Assembly: GCA_025558095.1 (NCBI GenBank)
Contig: JAIVFI010000010.1
Span: 1-64,000, forward strand
DNA from: Hyaloraphidium curvatum
Lineage: Eukaryota > Monoblepharomycota > Hyaloraphidiomycetes > Hyaloraphidiales > Hyaloraphidiaceae
Direction: 5' to 3'
Length of the DNA: 64,000 nucleotides
The position numbers and the translations under genes are program-made. Every line of letters starts with the position of its first letter. Position 1 is the first letter of the stretch. The notes under the pieces were generated by a model. That model had not been told where the DNA came from. It saw nothing but the letters and a program-made list of their open reading frames with translations, and did no database searches. Below are positions 1-9,373 of this stretch, piece after piece.

Positions 1-1966
1 CACAGAGATGTTGGCGATAACCGACGTGGTCTTCTTGGCAACGTCGTACTTCCAGGCGACGAGGGCCTGTCGGCTAGAACCGTCGTCCGCGTAAGGTTTC
101 CAGAAGGCGTCGATGGTGCCGTAGAGGGCACAGTCCGAGCCAAGAAGGATTCCCAGATGGCCGGGGTTCCATCGGTTAAGAATGACTCGAGTGTCGTGGT
201 CATTGGTGAGGTTATGCACAACGGAGAAGGCGCCGGCAGGCGTCATCTTCCAAATCACGGTGAAGTCGTAGAAGATATCTCTCGCGATGCCGTAGATGTT
301 GTCGTCCCCTGGGCAGCCCTGCACGATCCCACTCGGCTCATATATGTAGCGCAGGCCGAAATCAAAGCCGAGGTTGGAAAAAAAACCCGCAGAGGAGTAT
401 CGGTAAACGAAGCCCGCGAACGAGGGATTCTCATCGGCATGAGGCTCGGGGGAGACCCCGTATATGTCCCCGTTTCTGGCTCGGATGAGCGGGGGTACCT
501 GGACGCCGTACTGGGAGCCCTCGGGGGGCGGCGGGATCTCGGCTACGGCGGTGAGCGAACGGTCCGAGGCTCGGAAGCGGTACAACGTGGTTGACCTGGT
601 GCGCGTAGTTGATGCCGTGCGGCTCCTCGTCGCCGTCCTCGTAGCCGTCGTTGACGTCGAAGACAAGGTCTGCGGGGGACGATGTCAGGGCACTTAGCAC
701 TGCGCCGCATGCACCCGGCCAGCCTACCTTGGTAGTGGTGCTCGATGGAAGCGCGGTCGTGGTCCGCGTGCGGGACTGCGTGATCGTCGCCGTGGCAGTG
801 GAGCTGGATGCGGTGCGGCTCGTCGATCGCGCGGAGGTGGACCTCGACGGCGTCGTGGACGGGGTCTGGCTGGAGGTGGCCCTGGCGGAAGTGCTCGACC
901 GGTTGCGGGTCTGGGTTCCCGTGGCCGAAGTGCTTGTTGCCGTCCGCGAGGCTGTCCGCGATGCGGACGTGGTCGAACGGGCCCGCGTGGCCGTCTGGGT
1001 GGCCGAGGTGCTTGATGAGGTGACCGAGGTGCTCGAAGGCGTCTTAGTCGCCGTCCGGGAGGTCGTCGGGGTAACCCAGGTGCTCGAACGGGTAGCGGAG
1101 GTACTCGTCCGAGATGCCGTGGCCGAGGTCGAGGTCGGAGTCGCGGACCGCGTGCTCGTGAGGCACGGGCACGCCGGGCACAGGGCGACGTCGAAAGCAG
1201 CCCTAACCGTCGTCGTGACGGTGACAGTAACGGCAGCGATCTGCATGTTGTAGGGAGGTGATCAGCATGCGGTTCTCCGCGATGTCCGATGCAATCCCAC
1301 GTTGTTGAGCGCGACGCGAGCCCTCGTCGTGGCAATCACGGTCTTGGTCTCCGTGACGGTCTCCGCCGGTGCAAGAGGGCAGCATGCGGCGACTTCCGTC
1401 CCCGCAGTTGCGCCGCTGATCAACTCGGCCGACGGAGGGCACATCGGGCACTCGTCGCGGGGCAGCAGGCGCAGGTCCCTCCCGTGCTGATCGCTGGTCC
1501 AGCGGTCGCGGGCGAACCTCGCCTGGGCCACACCCTGGGTGCTCGTAACGGTCACGGTGCGGGTGCGGCGGAGGGGCGTGCAGCAGCAGCCGGCTTGAAC
1601 GGTCGACCTGGGGGCAGATCAGACTCGGCCCCGATAAGATGCATTTCCCACCCACCCGCAAGACGGGCCGGCGACGAACTGAGTGGCGTCGGCGGCGCAC
1701 GCGGCGAGCAGCACGGCCACGAGGAGGACCACGATGGCGGTCCACCCCCGGGCACCCGCGGACTTGGATCCCGGGCGCCCCTTGAGCGCCCCCGAGATCC
1801 CCGCACAAAAAGCATTCGCGCCTTCGGGCCCGGCACCCTGGAGCTGGGTGGCGGGCGCGCAAGGGCACCGAATGGCGCCGGGACCAGCCGCGTGCCCGCG
1901 GCGTGCCGGGGGCGCCTGCGCGGGAGAGACTTGTGAAACGGCCGGAGAACGCGCCGCGGGCATCAT
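1..1966 (-). CDS. Secreted Ser/Thr-stalk protein with TIGR03803-like repeats (partial, 3' end outside window)
   Basis: Spliced minus-strand gene leaving the window on the left. Exon 1 encodes a hydrophobic segment (WTAIVVLLVAVLLAACAA) that should be a signal peptide or signal anchor; the only in-frame ATG lies about 70 residues earlier, so the true start may be in an unseen exon. Introns I read: about 1608-1655, 1241-1300 (GTGGGATTG to CATGCAG) and 670-727 (GTAGGCT to CCCGCAG). They join a Cys-rich head (CCC, CCP clusters), a long Ser/Thr stalk with regularly spaced Arg (about 728-1200) and a globular end. The end has blocks such as GDIYGVSP, NIYGIARD, VIWKMTPAGAFSVVHN and ALYGTIDAF, which resemble the GTVFKL/LYGTT repeats of TIGR03803 extracellular proteins. 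The splicing is supported because the Ser/Thr composition continues in frame across the 670-727 intron. Function unknown; probably cell-surface or secreted. Confidence 0.6.
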
Positions 1967-2680
1967 CGGCGCTATCGACGGCGGCGAGCGAGCAGCAGCG
2001 AATCGATTACGGCCCGGCGATAAAGTCAGTCAGTCAGCAAAAGTCCGTCAATCGAAGCCTGACGGACCCGCGGTCCAGAACAAGGGAGAACACAGCCCGC
2101 GTCGCCAAGAACGTTCGAACGACCACGATGACAGCGCGCTCTCGGCCCCCGACCAACCTTCTTTATTGCGGGCCATCCGCTGGTAATATCTGCGCCGGCG
2201 CTATCGCGGGACCGGTCCTGGAAACGAACTCGGACCCGCACCCACCTCCGCGTCAGCCGCTCGCATGGCATTGGAGATCGCGATCGCCAATCTGGTCCCG
2301 ATCCGGCGGAGGCGGACCAATGCCGATTATCCGCGTGGGGCGACGGGAGGAAAGAAATTTGCGCGGGGGGAGGTGGGACCGGGTCGGCGCCGTGCCGGCG
2401 GCGAGGCTCCCCGTCCGTCCTCGTCCAACCCATCGGTTTCCGTTCGTCGAGAAATGAACAATTGTTCGGTTCGCGCGGCAGCAGAATAGACACAATTGCG
2501 TCTCTGCCGACCTCTTCTTCGGGCTCTTGCGGGATCCGGGGCGCTCCTCCCCCGCGCGCGCTGCGCGCCCATGGGGACCTCTCAGAACCCCTCAGGGCCC
2601 CATAACCTAACTCCTCCTCCGCCGCGCCGCCCCCGTTTCCCCCGCCGCGCATCGCCCGCGGCCACCCGCGCTTCAGCAAC
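1967..2680. other. Intergenic region between divergent genes
   Basis: About 700 bases between the 5' ends of the stalk-protein gene (minus) and the FUN14 gene (plus). Open frames here are arginine- and proline-rich and look like GC-driven noise. Presumably holds both promoters; I recognise no clear motif. Confidence 0.5.
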
Positions 2681-3176
2681 ATGTCATCTGGGGCCTCGCA
2701 TTTGGAGGACGGGAGGGGCCTGCTGGGCTCCCGCGGCGGTGGGCGGCCTCCCCGCCCCGGGTGCCGCCGCAACTGACCCGACCGCCGACCTTCGCCCGAT
2801 TCCCGTCCTCGCCTTGTGGAAACCAGCCACCCCCGCGGTGCAGGCCACCGCGTTTGCCCAGCACCTCCTCACCTCGGCGCTCTTCGGCTTCCTCGCGGCC
2901 GTCGCGCTCAAGCTCTTCGGCCCGCCGCTGGCCACCGCCGCCCTCGTCCTTTTCGCCATCGTCATGTTCCTCGCATACAAGGGCTGGCTGAACGTCAACT
3001 GGACCGGCGTGGGGCGGATGGCCGCGTCGTTCGCCGACGCGGACGGCGACGGGCGGCTGGGGCTGTCGGACGCGAGGGAGTGGGCGGCGCGGGGGACGAG
3101 GGTGCTGGTAAGGTTCGGGGCGACGAGCGTGGCGGGGTTTGCGGCGGGGTTCGTGCTGGGTTTCTACGTGTTCTGA
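2681..3176 (+). CDS. FUN14-family mitochondrial outer membrane protein
   Basis: The C-terminal 110 residues match the FUN14 family (FUNDC1-like): a hydrophobic hairpin (HLLTSALFGFLAAVALKLFG, then ATAALVLFAIVMFLAYKG), the family signature KGWLNVNW, an acidic EF-hand-like turn DADGDGRLGLSD, and a final glycine-rich helix ending in GFYVF. FUN14 proteins sit in the mitochondrial outer membrane and in animals link to mitophagy. I prefer a start at 2681 with one intron, 2739-2826 (GTGGGC to ACCAG), which gives 135 residues, the usual family size, and keeps the phase. The unspliced alternative starting at ATG 2571 gives 201 residues with an Arg/Pro-rich front that looks non-coding. The family assignment is firm; the 5' model is less certain. 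Confidence 0.8.
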
Positions 3177-3348
3177 CGCCGGCGGGGGTTAAACACGCGC
3201 GCGCTCCGCCCCCACCCCCTCCCTCGCCGTCCTCGAACCCCCGCTTGCGGACGTACGGCCCCCGGCAAATCAGCGCCCTAGCTTCCCCCGCCGGGACACA
3301 CGCTGTCCAGCCTCGATCGCGGGACCATCAACACGGACCATCGCCTAC

Positions 3349-3722
3349 GTGTGGCTCCTCAACTCGTCTCTCCGGTGGTTCATCGACATCTCGGTCACGT
3401 ACCCGAACCCCGCGCAGCTCCCCGCAGCGGCCACCAAGGCGCTTGCGGCCGCAGAGGCGCGCTATCTTGCTGCTAAGGTCCGGCACTACCGGCGCTACTA
3501 TCTGATCGGGACCAACACTCCGACCTCTCTCGGTCCCGCAGTGATGGAATCTACGGGGGCCTTCCATCCCGAGTTCGAGCGGCTTCTTCAACAGCTGTCT
3601 CTCCTCGCCTTCCCCCGGGGATGACATCGATGGGCTGAGGGCCCTCTTCACGACTTCGGCACGCCAGCGGCTTACGGCGGCCCTGGTGCGTGGCACAGAA
3701 CCCGTATCCGACGCTGGGTCAA
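3349..3722 (+). pseudogene. Relic of a non-LTR retrotransposon (LINE) reverse-transcriptase C-terminus
   Basis: The frame reads DISVTYPNP, then KALAAAEARYLAAKVRHY, then VMESTGAFHPEFERLLQQLS. After the stop near 3622 it continues in the next frame with TSARQRLTAALVRGTEPV. This order (D-I-S-V-T-Y-P, an Ala-rich helix with AAEAR, a V-E-S-T-G-A-F-G-like block, then R-L-T-A-A-L-x-R-G) is the typical tail of LINE reverse transcriptase / endonuclease ORFs after the RNase H-like region. No catalytic YADD core or ATG-led full ORF is present, and a frame break separates the last two blocks, so this is a truncated remnant. Neighbours are a FUN14 gene and a 7-TM gene. Assigned from the motif pattern only. 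Confidence 0.5.
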
Positions 3723-3985
3723 TCTTTGCGTTCGCGGCAACGGCGGCGGCTCTGCTGGAGGTTCTTCGGACGGCCAGGACTCCGGATCGGGATCGCTGCA
3801 GGGGGCATCCACGGCGGCTGGTAGGGCGGCTGGTGAGGTAAATAGTCGGGTGGAGGGCACGGCTCAGTGGCTCTACGAGATGGAAGGGTAAAGTTCGGGG
3901 GGCAGGGCTTCGCTTTTCGTGTATATTTAGATGGATTGTTCTCAATACTAGCTCTTGATTGTTCGGGGCGAAGCCATGCCCCCGG

Positions 3986-5584
3986 ATGATCCGTCCCCAC
4001 GCCGCCCGTCCGGCACGCGAAAAAGCGTCGGACGACATCGAAATGGCTGGATCGCCCGGCAGGACAGCGGCCGCCGCGGCGGCCGACCCCTCTGCGGTCG
4101 CTGTGGCCGGCACGGGGCGCCTCCGCGACTTCTCCCAGGCCGAATGGCTCGCGGTCTTGCCGTCGCCGCCGAACGCCCGCGGCGCCAGCCGTCTCTTCCG
4201 CGGCGGCGGCGCCGGGCCGCCGCGCCCCCCGCTGGACCGCCGCACGCTGCTGCACGAGGTCGGCCGCCGCAGCGCGCTGCTGCTGTTCGGGGTGCGGCTG
4301 CACCTCGCCGCCGCGCCGTGGGCGTCGCGCATCGTGCTGCGGGGCGCGCTGTGGGCGCCGCCCACCGCCGTCGTCGTGCTCTCCGCGCAGGCCTTCAACG
4401 ACGGGCGCTACGGGACCGCGCAGCTGGCCGCGGGCATCTTCGCCTCCCTGTTCTGCGTCGTCGGGGGAGTCGTCATGGTCCTCTTTGCCTCGCTGGGCCG
4501 CACGTACAGGCAGGTTGCCACCGCAAAGGGACATTCGGCGCAACGACCGCCCGAGCCGGACTACGCCGCGCACCCTCTGGCCGTCCTGGTGCGCTGGTCG
4601 CAGCTTGTCGAGCTGGATTCGGCCGGCGCAGACCGCGAGCCCCGTGGGGACGTTTCGCCGCTCCTCCGCCACGACGAGGCGGACCCCCTTTGCCCATGCG
4701 CGGCGGGCACCTGCGCCGGGTCCCTGGTCCGGAGCGTTCCGGTGCTGAGCCTCCTCGAAGTGTCGTGCCGGCTTCTTGCGGTGACGACGCCGAACGTTCT
4801 GGCGCTCTCAAGTCCCATGATCATCAGTGCCGGGCCCTTTTGGACCTCATGGTGGGCGGTCCCGGGGATGCTTGCCCTCCTTGGCCTCGCGGACTACGTA
4901 CCCGTCAATGTCGTCGGCCGCTTCCCCACCAACGCCTCGCTCCTGCGCCTTTCCCTTCGGATCCAGCGCCGCGCGATGCTCCTCTCGCTCCGCAGCCTCC
5001 TCGCCTCCTTTAACCACGCGCTCTCCTCGGCCGCGGAACCCCCGGACGACGACCTATACGCCAGGTTGCACTACCGCCTCGCCGACGCGTGGGAACGCCG
5101 CGTGCCCCACATGTCGGGCGGCGTCCTCCTGGGCTTCGCTGCCGGCATGTTTCTCGTCTCCCTCGTCTCCAACCTCGCCGCGGGCTCCTGCGTGCCCGCC
5201 TACGCCGCCGCGGGCTTCGCCTATATACTCCTCATGGCCTCGACGGACCTAGCCCACGCAGCCCTGTCCAACGAGCAGATCGAAAGGATCACGGACCTCT
5301 ACCGCGGCGCGCAGACCGAGATCCGGGACATGCTCGTGCGCGCGGAACGCCACCCCCCCTCCCCTGCCCTCTCCCGGGTGGAGAGGGCCCTACGGAGGCA
5401 CGACGCGCTGCTGTCGTCGTTCAGGGAGGTCGCGGTGTTCAGGGGCCGCTTCCTGGGGTTCGTCGCGGACTTTGGCGTGCTACGGACGTTCCTCGTGACC
5501 GTGTTCACGCTGGCCGTGGGGTTGTGGTCGGTCGCAAGGGGCTCGGTGTTCTTCACCCTGGACTCGATATGTCCGGCGCGGTGA
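3986..5584 (+). CDS. Seven-helix membrane protein, lineage family, paralogue 1 (gustatory-receptor-like topology)
   Basis: Single-exon gene, about 532 residues from ATG 3986 (513 from ATG 4043). I count seven hydrophobic helices: around SRIVLRGALWAPPTAVVVLS, LAAGIFASLFCVVGGVVMVL, SLLEVSCRLLAVTTPNVLAL, WWAVPGMLALLGLADYVPV, VLLGFAAGMFLVSLVSNLAA, YAAAGFAYILLMASTDLAH and LRTFLVTVFTLAVGLWSVA. Loops 2-3, 4-5 and 6-7 are long. Loop 2-3 carries LLRHDEADPLCPCAAGTC. Before helix 7 comes RFLGFVADFGVLRTF, and the tail ends DSICPAR. The same landmarks recur at 6131-7618 and 55824-57230. No domain I can name with certainty; the layout resembles insect gustatory receptors and their protist GRL relatives (inference). 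It converges on paralogue 2 across 546 bases. Confidence 0.75.
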   Translation: MIRPHAARPAREKASDDIEMAGSPGRTAAAAAADPSAVAVAGTGRLRDFSQAEWLAVLPSPPNARGASRLFRGGGAGPPRPPLDRRTLLHEVGRRSALLLFGVRLHLAAAPWASRIVLRGALWAPPTAVVVLSAQAFNDGRYGTAQLAAGIFASLFCVVGGVVMVLFASLGRTYRQVATAKGHSAQRPPEPDYAAHPLAVLVRWSQLVELDSAGADREPRGDVSPLLRHDEADPLCPCAAGTCAGSLVRSVPVLSLLEVSCRLLAVTTPNVLALSSPMIISAGPFWTSWWAVPGMLALLGLADYVPVNVVGRFPTNASLLRLSLRIQRRAMLLSLRSLLASFNHALSSAAEPPDDDLYARLHYRLADAWERRVPHMSGGVLLGFAAGMFLVSLVSNLAAGSCVPAYAAAGFAYILLMASTDLAHAALSNEQIERITDLYRGAQTEIRDMLVRAERHPPSPALSRVERALRRHDALLSSFREVAVFRGRFLGFVADFGVLRTFLVTVFTLAVGLWSVARGSVFFTLDSICPAR

Positions 5585-6130
5585 GTGGCGGATGGCTGGC
5601 TGTCCGTGGCCTTCGCCGTCAGCTACTGGGCGGCCAGATCAGCTGCGCGCACTGCAGTCCGCACATCCGATGCACGGCCTGCCGGACTTGATGGCGGCGG
5701 CGGCAGCTGGAGGACCGGGAGTGGATCTCAAGCCAATCCACGCCCGAGCCCGAACGTTCGGTGGTCCTGGCGCAGTGGCGCGTCCACGGCGGCGTCGACG
5801 GCGCCGGCGCGGTGGCCGCCAACCGGCCCGAGAAGCGCAAGGAGGGCATCCGCAAGGCGGTGGACAAGCAGCTGCGGCACTTTTTTCGGCACCAAGATCT
5901 GCCGGACGCGCACCGACCGGGAGATCGAGTACTTGGAGGGGCACGACAAGCCTGGCGAGGTCACCAAATCTATCCTTCACTGGCTGGTTCCCCGTCGATC
6001 CTGGTGGAAAACACTGGTCCAGAACTACTTGTGTGCATGTCCACTGTCTTGCAGCGCTGACACGCTCGATTGCACGGAAAGCACATCCAACCCACCAATT
6101 CCTCCCGGTCACCCGCCGTTCCGGGATCCA
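5585..6130 (+). pseudogene. Unassigned gene relic between convergent 7-TM genes
   Basis: This gap is not featureless. One frame encodes a Cys pair motif QISCAHCSPHIRCTAC (about 5638-5685). Further on another frame gives AANRPEKRKEGIRKAVDKQ followed by LRHFF (about 5815-5886). The text then continues sensibly one frame over as GTKICRTRTDREIEYLEGHD (from about 5889). The switch falls exactly in a run of six T, as if one T were extra. The amino-acid composition (Lys, Glu, Asp, hydrophobics) is unlike the Arg/Pro-rich noise around it. I do not recognise the family. It may be a decayed gene or a transposon-derived fragment. Confidence 0.3.
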
Positions 6131-7618
6131 TCACGCTGACTGGAACGGGCACACGATGTCCATGGTCACGAACGTCCCCCCCGCGCGCAGCACCGAGTAC
6201 AGACCGACCAGCAGGGTCAGGAACGTGAGCAGCGTCCCCCTGACCGTGGCCCCCGTGATGGGGAACCCGAAAAAGGTCGCCCGGTGCTCGTCGGCCTCGA
6301 GCATCGTCGAGAGCTCCTCCTTGTGCCCCTCGAGCGCCGACAGCACCGCGGCCCGGGAGGCGGGGTCGTCGGTCGGTGCGACGCCGATGCGCCGGGCGGC
6401 GGTGCGGATGCGGGAACGGGCGCGGCGCACGAGCGCAGAGAGCTCGGTGACTTCGCGGTTGGCGACGGCCACCACGACGAGGTGGGTAAAGACTTCGGTG
6501 AGGAGGACGAGGGTCGCGAGGGTGTTGAAGGTGACGCAGGAGCCCGCGACCAGGTTGGCGATGCCCACGACGGCCTCGGAGAGCACGGCGAAGGCGAAAA
6601 AGCGCATGCCGGCTTCCGAGGAAGCGGTGGCTTGGTTCCAGCACGCCGCGTAGCGGGAAAAGAGCGCGGCGTAGTCGTCGCCCAGGGGGACCTGCGATGC
6701 GGGATCGGGGCCGGCGGCGCCGCGGCAAACGTGCTCCGCGACCCGCTCGCAGCCCTCCACGGTGCGGTCCAGCAGGACGTTGAGGGCGCGTACGTGCAGG
6801 CGGCGCTGCAACGACAGCGTTGCGACGGATGTGTCGAAGAAGGTCTCGTTGACAAACTGGCTCGAGAGGAGGACGGCGGAAACCGCCAGGAAGGCCGAGG
6901 AGAGCAGGATGCTCCACCACTCCGACCAATTGGCGGAACCGAGGGTGTAGAAAGCGGTGTACGACATGCCGAAGCACCACTCCACGACCACGTGAACGAC
7001 GTGGACGGCGAACCGTGCGGCGGCGGCGGCGTCCGCGCGGCTCCCGGCGAGCGGGCCGGCGCAGCCGGGCAGACAGCACGGGCAGTTCCCGTCGCCCGCA
7101 TCGTGCCGCAGGAGCGCCGACGAGCCAGCGGCGTCCTCGGCCGCGAGCCGGCGGTACCGCGCGATCGTCGACACCCCGTCGAGGCTGACTTGGTCGCCGG
7201 GGCGCGCGGCCGGCAGCCAGCCCCACGCGCCGGGCGCCGCCACGCCGTACTGCACGGGGAACAGCAGCAGCGTGCCGCCGCGGAAAGCGGTCGCCACCGC
7301 GAGCTGCCGCAGCCCGAACCGCGCGCGGCCGAAGCCCCACGCCGGCGCCAGCAGCGCCGCCATCGACACGCACCACGCCGCGTACGCCCCCGGGCCGAAG
7401 CCGCGCGGCATGTGCGTCTTGAACCACAGCACGCCGCGCACATGCGCGCGCAGGAGCGGCGGCAGGACGTCCGCGTCAAAGGTCGCGTACGTCGGCGGGT
7501 CCGGGTCCGCCGCAGCTCCCAGCGCCGGCCCGCTGTGCGGAAACAGCGCAGCATATTCGGACGGCGTGAAGCCGAGCAGGCCGGCCGGGCCGTCGTCGCC
7601 CTCCAGGGACCCCTTCAT
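6131..7618 (-). CDS. Seven-helix membrane protein, lineage family, paralogue 2
   Basis: Single-exon, 495 residues from ATG 7618; the open frame upstream of this Met is antisense/shadow of the esterase. Seven helices: AYAAWCVSMAALLAPAWGFG, LAVATAFRGGTLLLFPVQYG, FAVHVVHVVVEWCFGMSYTA, SILLSSAFLAVSAVLLSSQF, FAFAVLSEAVVGIANLVAGS, LATLVLLTEVFTHLVVVAVA and LLTFLTLLVGLYSVL. Shared family landmarks are FTPSEYAALFP near the N-terminus, LLRHDAGDGNCPCCLPGC in loop 2-3, AGSCV between helices 5 and 6, TFFGFPITGATVRGTL before helix 7, and a tail TMDIVCP. Loops 2-3, 4-5 and 6-7 are long, which fits an N-in receptor with large cytoplasmic loops. The esterase gene lies 194 bases upstream on the same strand. 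Function unknown; chemoreceptor-like is inference. Confidence 0.75.
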   Translation of the reverse strand: MKGSLEGDDGPAGLLGFTPSEYAALFPHSGPALGAAADPDPPTYATFDADVLPPLLRAHVRGVLWFKTHMPRGFGPGAYAAWCVSMAALLAPAWGFGRARFGLRQLAVATAFRGGTLLLFPVQYGVAAPGAWGWLPAARPGDQVSLDGVSTIARYRRLAAEDAAGSSALLRHDAGDGNCPCCLPGCAGPLAGSRADAAAAARFAVHVVHVVVEWCFGMSYTAFYTLGSANWSEWWSILLSSAFLAVSAVLLSSQFVNETFFDTSVATLSLQRRLHVRALNVLLDRTVEGCERVAEHVCRGAAGPDPASQVPLGDDYAALFSRYAACWNQATASSEAGMRFFAFAVLSEAVVGIANLVAGSCVTFNTLATLVLLTEVFTHLVVVAVANREVTELSALVRRARSRIRTAARRIGVAPTDDPASRAAVLSALEGHKEELSTMLEADEHRATFFGFPITGATVRGTLLTFLTLLVGLYSVLRAGGTFVTMDIVCPFQSA

Positions 7619-7812
7619 TATGGCCAAGGGACTGCCAGATTGCGTGGTGCTGGCTTGCTGGACGCCGTTCCCAGATGCGGCGCTTGATGTTGTGGTACGA
7701 CATGTTGGCGGCGAGTAGAACCTAGGTCCACCTAGGTCGTCCGATGACCCTGCTGATACTGATTTTCCGCCTCCCCTCCCCGCTCCCGTGTCCCCGTCCC
7801 CGCAGCCGGCAC

Positions 7813-8949
7813 CTACTCCCCCCTGGCCAGCGCCGCGATGTCCCTCGCCGTATCCCTCGACACATCCGGGCACACGTGGAATATCTCGGTGCCGTGGATG
7901 GTCCCCATGTGCTGCTTGCACCTCGCGGGCACGCCCGCGCGGAGGAGGAGGCGGTAGAACGCGATGCCCTCGTCGAGGAGGGGGTCGCATTCGTTGACGA
8001 GGATGCGGGTGGGGGGGAAGCCGGCGACGTCGGATTCGGTGGAGAAGAGGGGCCACGCGAGGGGGTCCTTGGCTTCGAAGGCGCTCAGGCCGTAGCCTTG
8101 GAGCGGGGGTGAGCGCGGGGCGCGGTGGGGGGGCGAGGGAACGCACCGACTGTCCAGCGGTTGTTGTGGAGGTCCAGGAGGATGCCGTTGTTGGAAATCG
8201 TCGAGGGCAGGTCATCGCGGGGCCAGCTGCCTGCGATGAACGGGCAGAGTGCGTAGATGCCCTGTCGAGACCAATCAGCACGGAGCGAGGGTTCCCCAGC
8301 ATCGGTTTCTCCCGACCTTGATGAGCCCGATGTTCCCCTCCTTGTTGAGCTTGAGCGCCGTGGCGATGGCCAGGTTCCCGCCGCCGCTCTCCCCCGCGAC
8401 GATGATCTTTTCGGGGTCGATCCCGAGCTCCGCCGCGTGCGACGCGACCCACTTGACCCCCGACACGCAGTCGTTGAGCCCCGCCGGGTACTGCGCGACC
8501 TCGGGCGTCGAGCTCGGCTCGAGGTAGTTGCGGAAGTCCACCATGGCGACGCAGACGCCCTGGTTGGCGATGACGCGGGCCCACGCGCGGTACGGCCCGT
8601 CGTACGCCGAGCCGAAGGCCATGCCGCCGCCGTGGAAGTACGTGACGCATGGGAGCGTGTCGCCGTTGTCCGGACGCGTGACGCGGACCTTGATTTTGTT
8701 GCCGTCGGGGTCGCTCTTGAACTCGAACTCGGACACTTTCAGGCCCTTGGAGGGCGCGGCGGCCTCGGTATCGACGGCCTCGAGCGACGCCTTGGTGACG
8801 GCCGCGCGAGCCAGTCCCTCGGGGCTGCGCGCCTCCGCGAGGAGCGCTTCGTACGAGTCGACGTTCGCCTGCGGGAGCGCCGGGAACGCGCCCATCAGCA
8901 GCTGGATGCGCGGGTCGATGCGCGGGTCGGTCGCAATTTTGGACGCCAT
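7813..8949 (-). CDS. Alpha/beta-hydrolase esterase, hormone-sensitive-lipase family
   Basis: Three exons: 8317-8949, 8147-8261 and 7813-8096, joining in frame to 343 residues. The HSL-family oxyanion motif YFHGGGMAFG, the nucleophile elbow VAGESGGGN, the acid in LVNECDPLLDEG and the histidine in IHGTEIFH are all present, so the catalytic triad is complete. Introns start GTCGGG and GTGCGT and end CGACAG and CCAAG. Without the last two exons the Asp and His would be missing, which supports the splicing. No signal peptide is seen, so it is probably a cytosolic carboxylesterase acting on short acyl esters; substrate unknown. Similar proteins are common in bacteria and fungi, so an ancient transfer is possible but not shown here. 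Confidence 0.85.
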
Positions 8950-9373
8950 CGCGAAGCACGAGGCAGCGGGTTATGGGAAGTTGTGCGGTGGGGGACGTTT
9001 CCGGCGGGCCGATTGGCGTCGCTGTGGCAAGAGACACAACGAACATGCCGCGAAGGATGGGTCCTGATAGTGAGAGCGGAGCAAACAACCAGAACGGGTA
9101 GCCTTAATCTGGAGGGCTGCGCTCCCGTCTCTGTTCTGGGCGGCCGGGCGGCGAAGGTGAGGGATCGCAGCTCGGGCACGTCGCAGGAGCAGTGAGAGCT
9201 GCAGCGGCAACTCCTCAGCAGTTCGATTGAAGGACGTATTCCGACTAGAACGCCTTCCAATCTTTTGCTTCCGGGGCGCGCGATGCTACCAGCGCGGTCG
9301 TCGTGCCCGTCGGGACCGCCGCGTCATCACTCCTCCAGCATCCCGCCGCCCTCCCAACGCCTCCCCAGCCGCC
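8950..9373. other. Divergent intergenic region, esterase / zinc-repeat copy 1
   Basis: 424 bases between two divergent start codons. It presumably holds both promoters. I see no gene or recognisable motif. Confidence 0.5.

Noticed and set aside
7619-9088. Upstream half of a 985-codon minus-strand open frame continuous with 7-TM paralogue 2
   Set aside because: It overlaps the esterase exons in the wrong frame, is Arg/Pro/Gly-rich and lacks helices. The family start is the Met at 7618.
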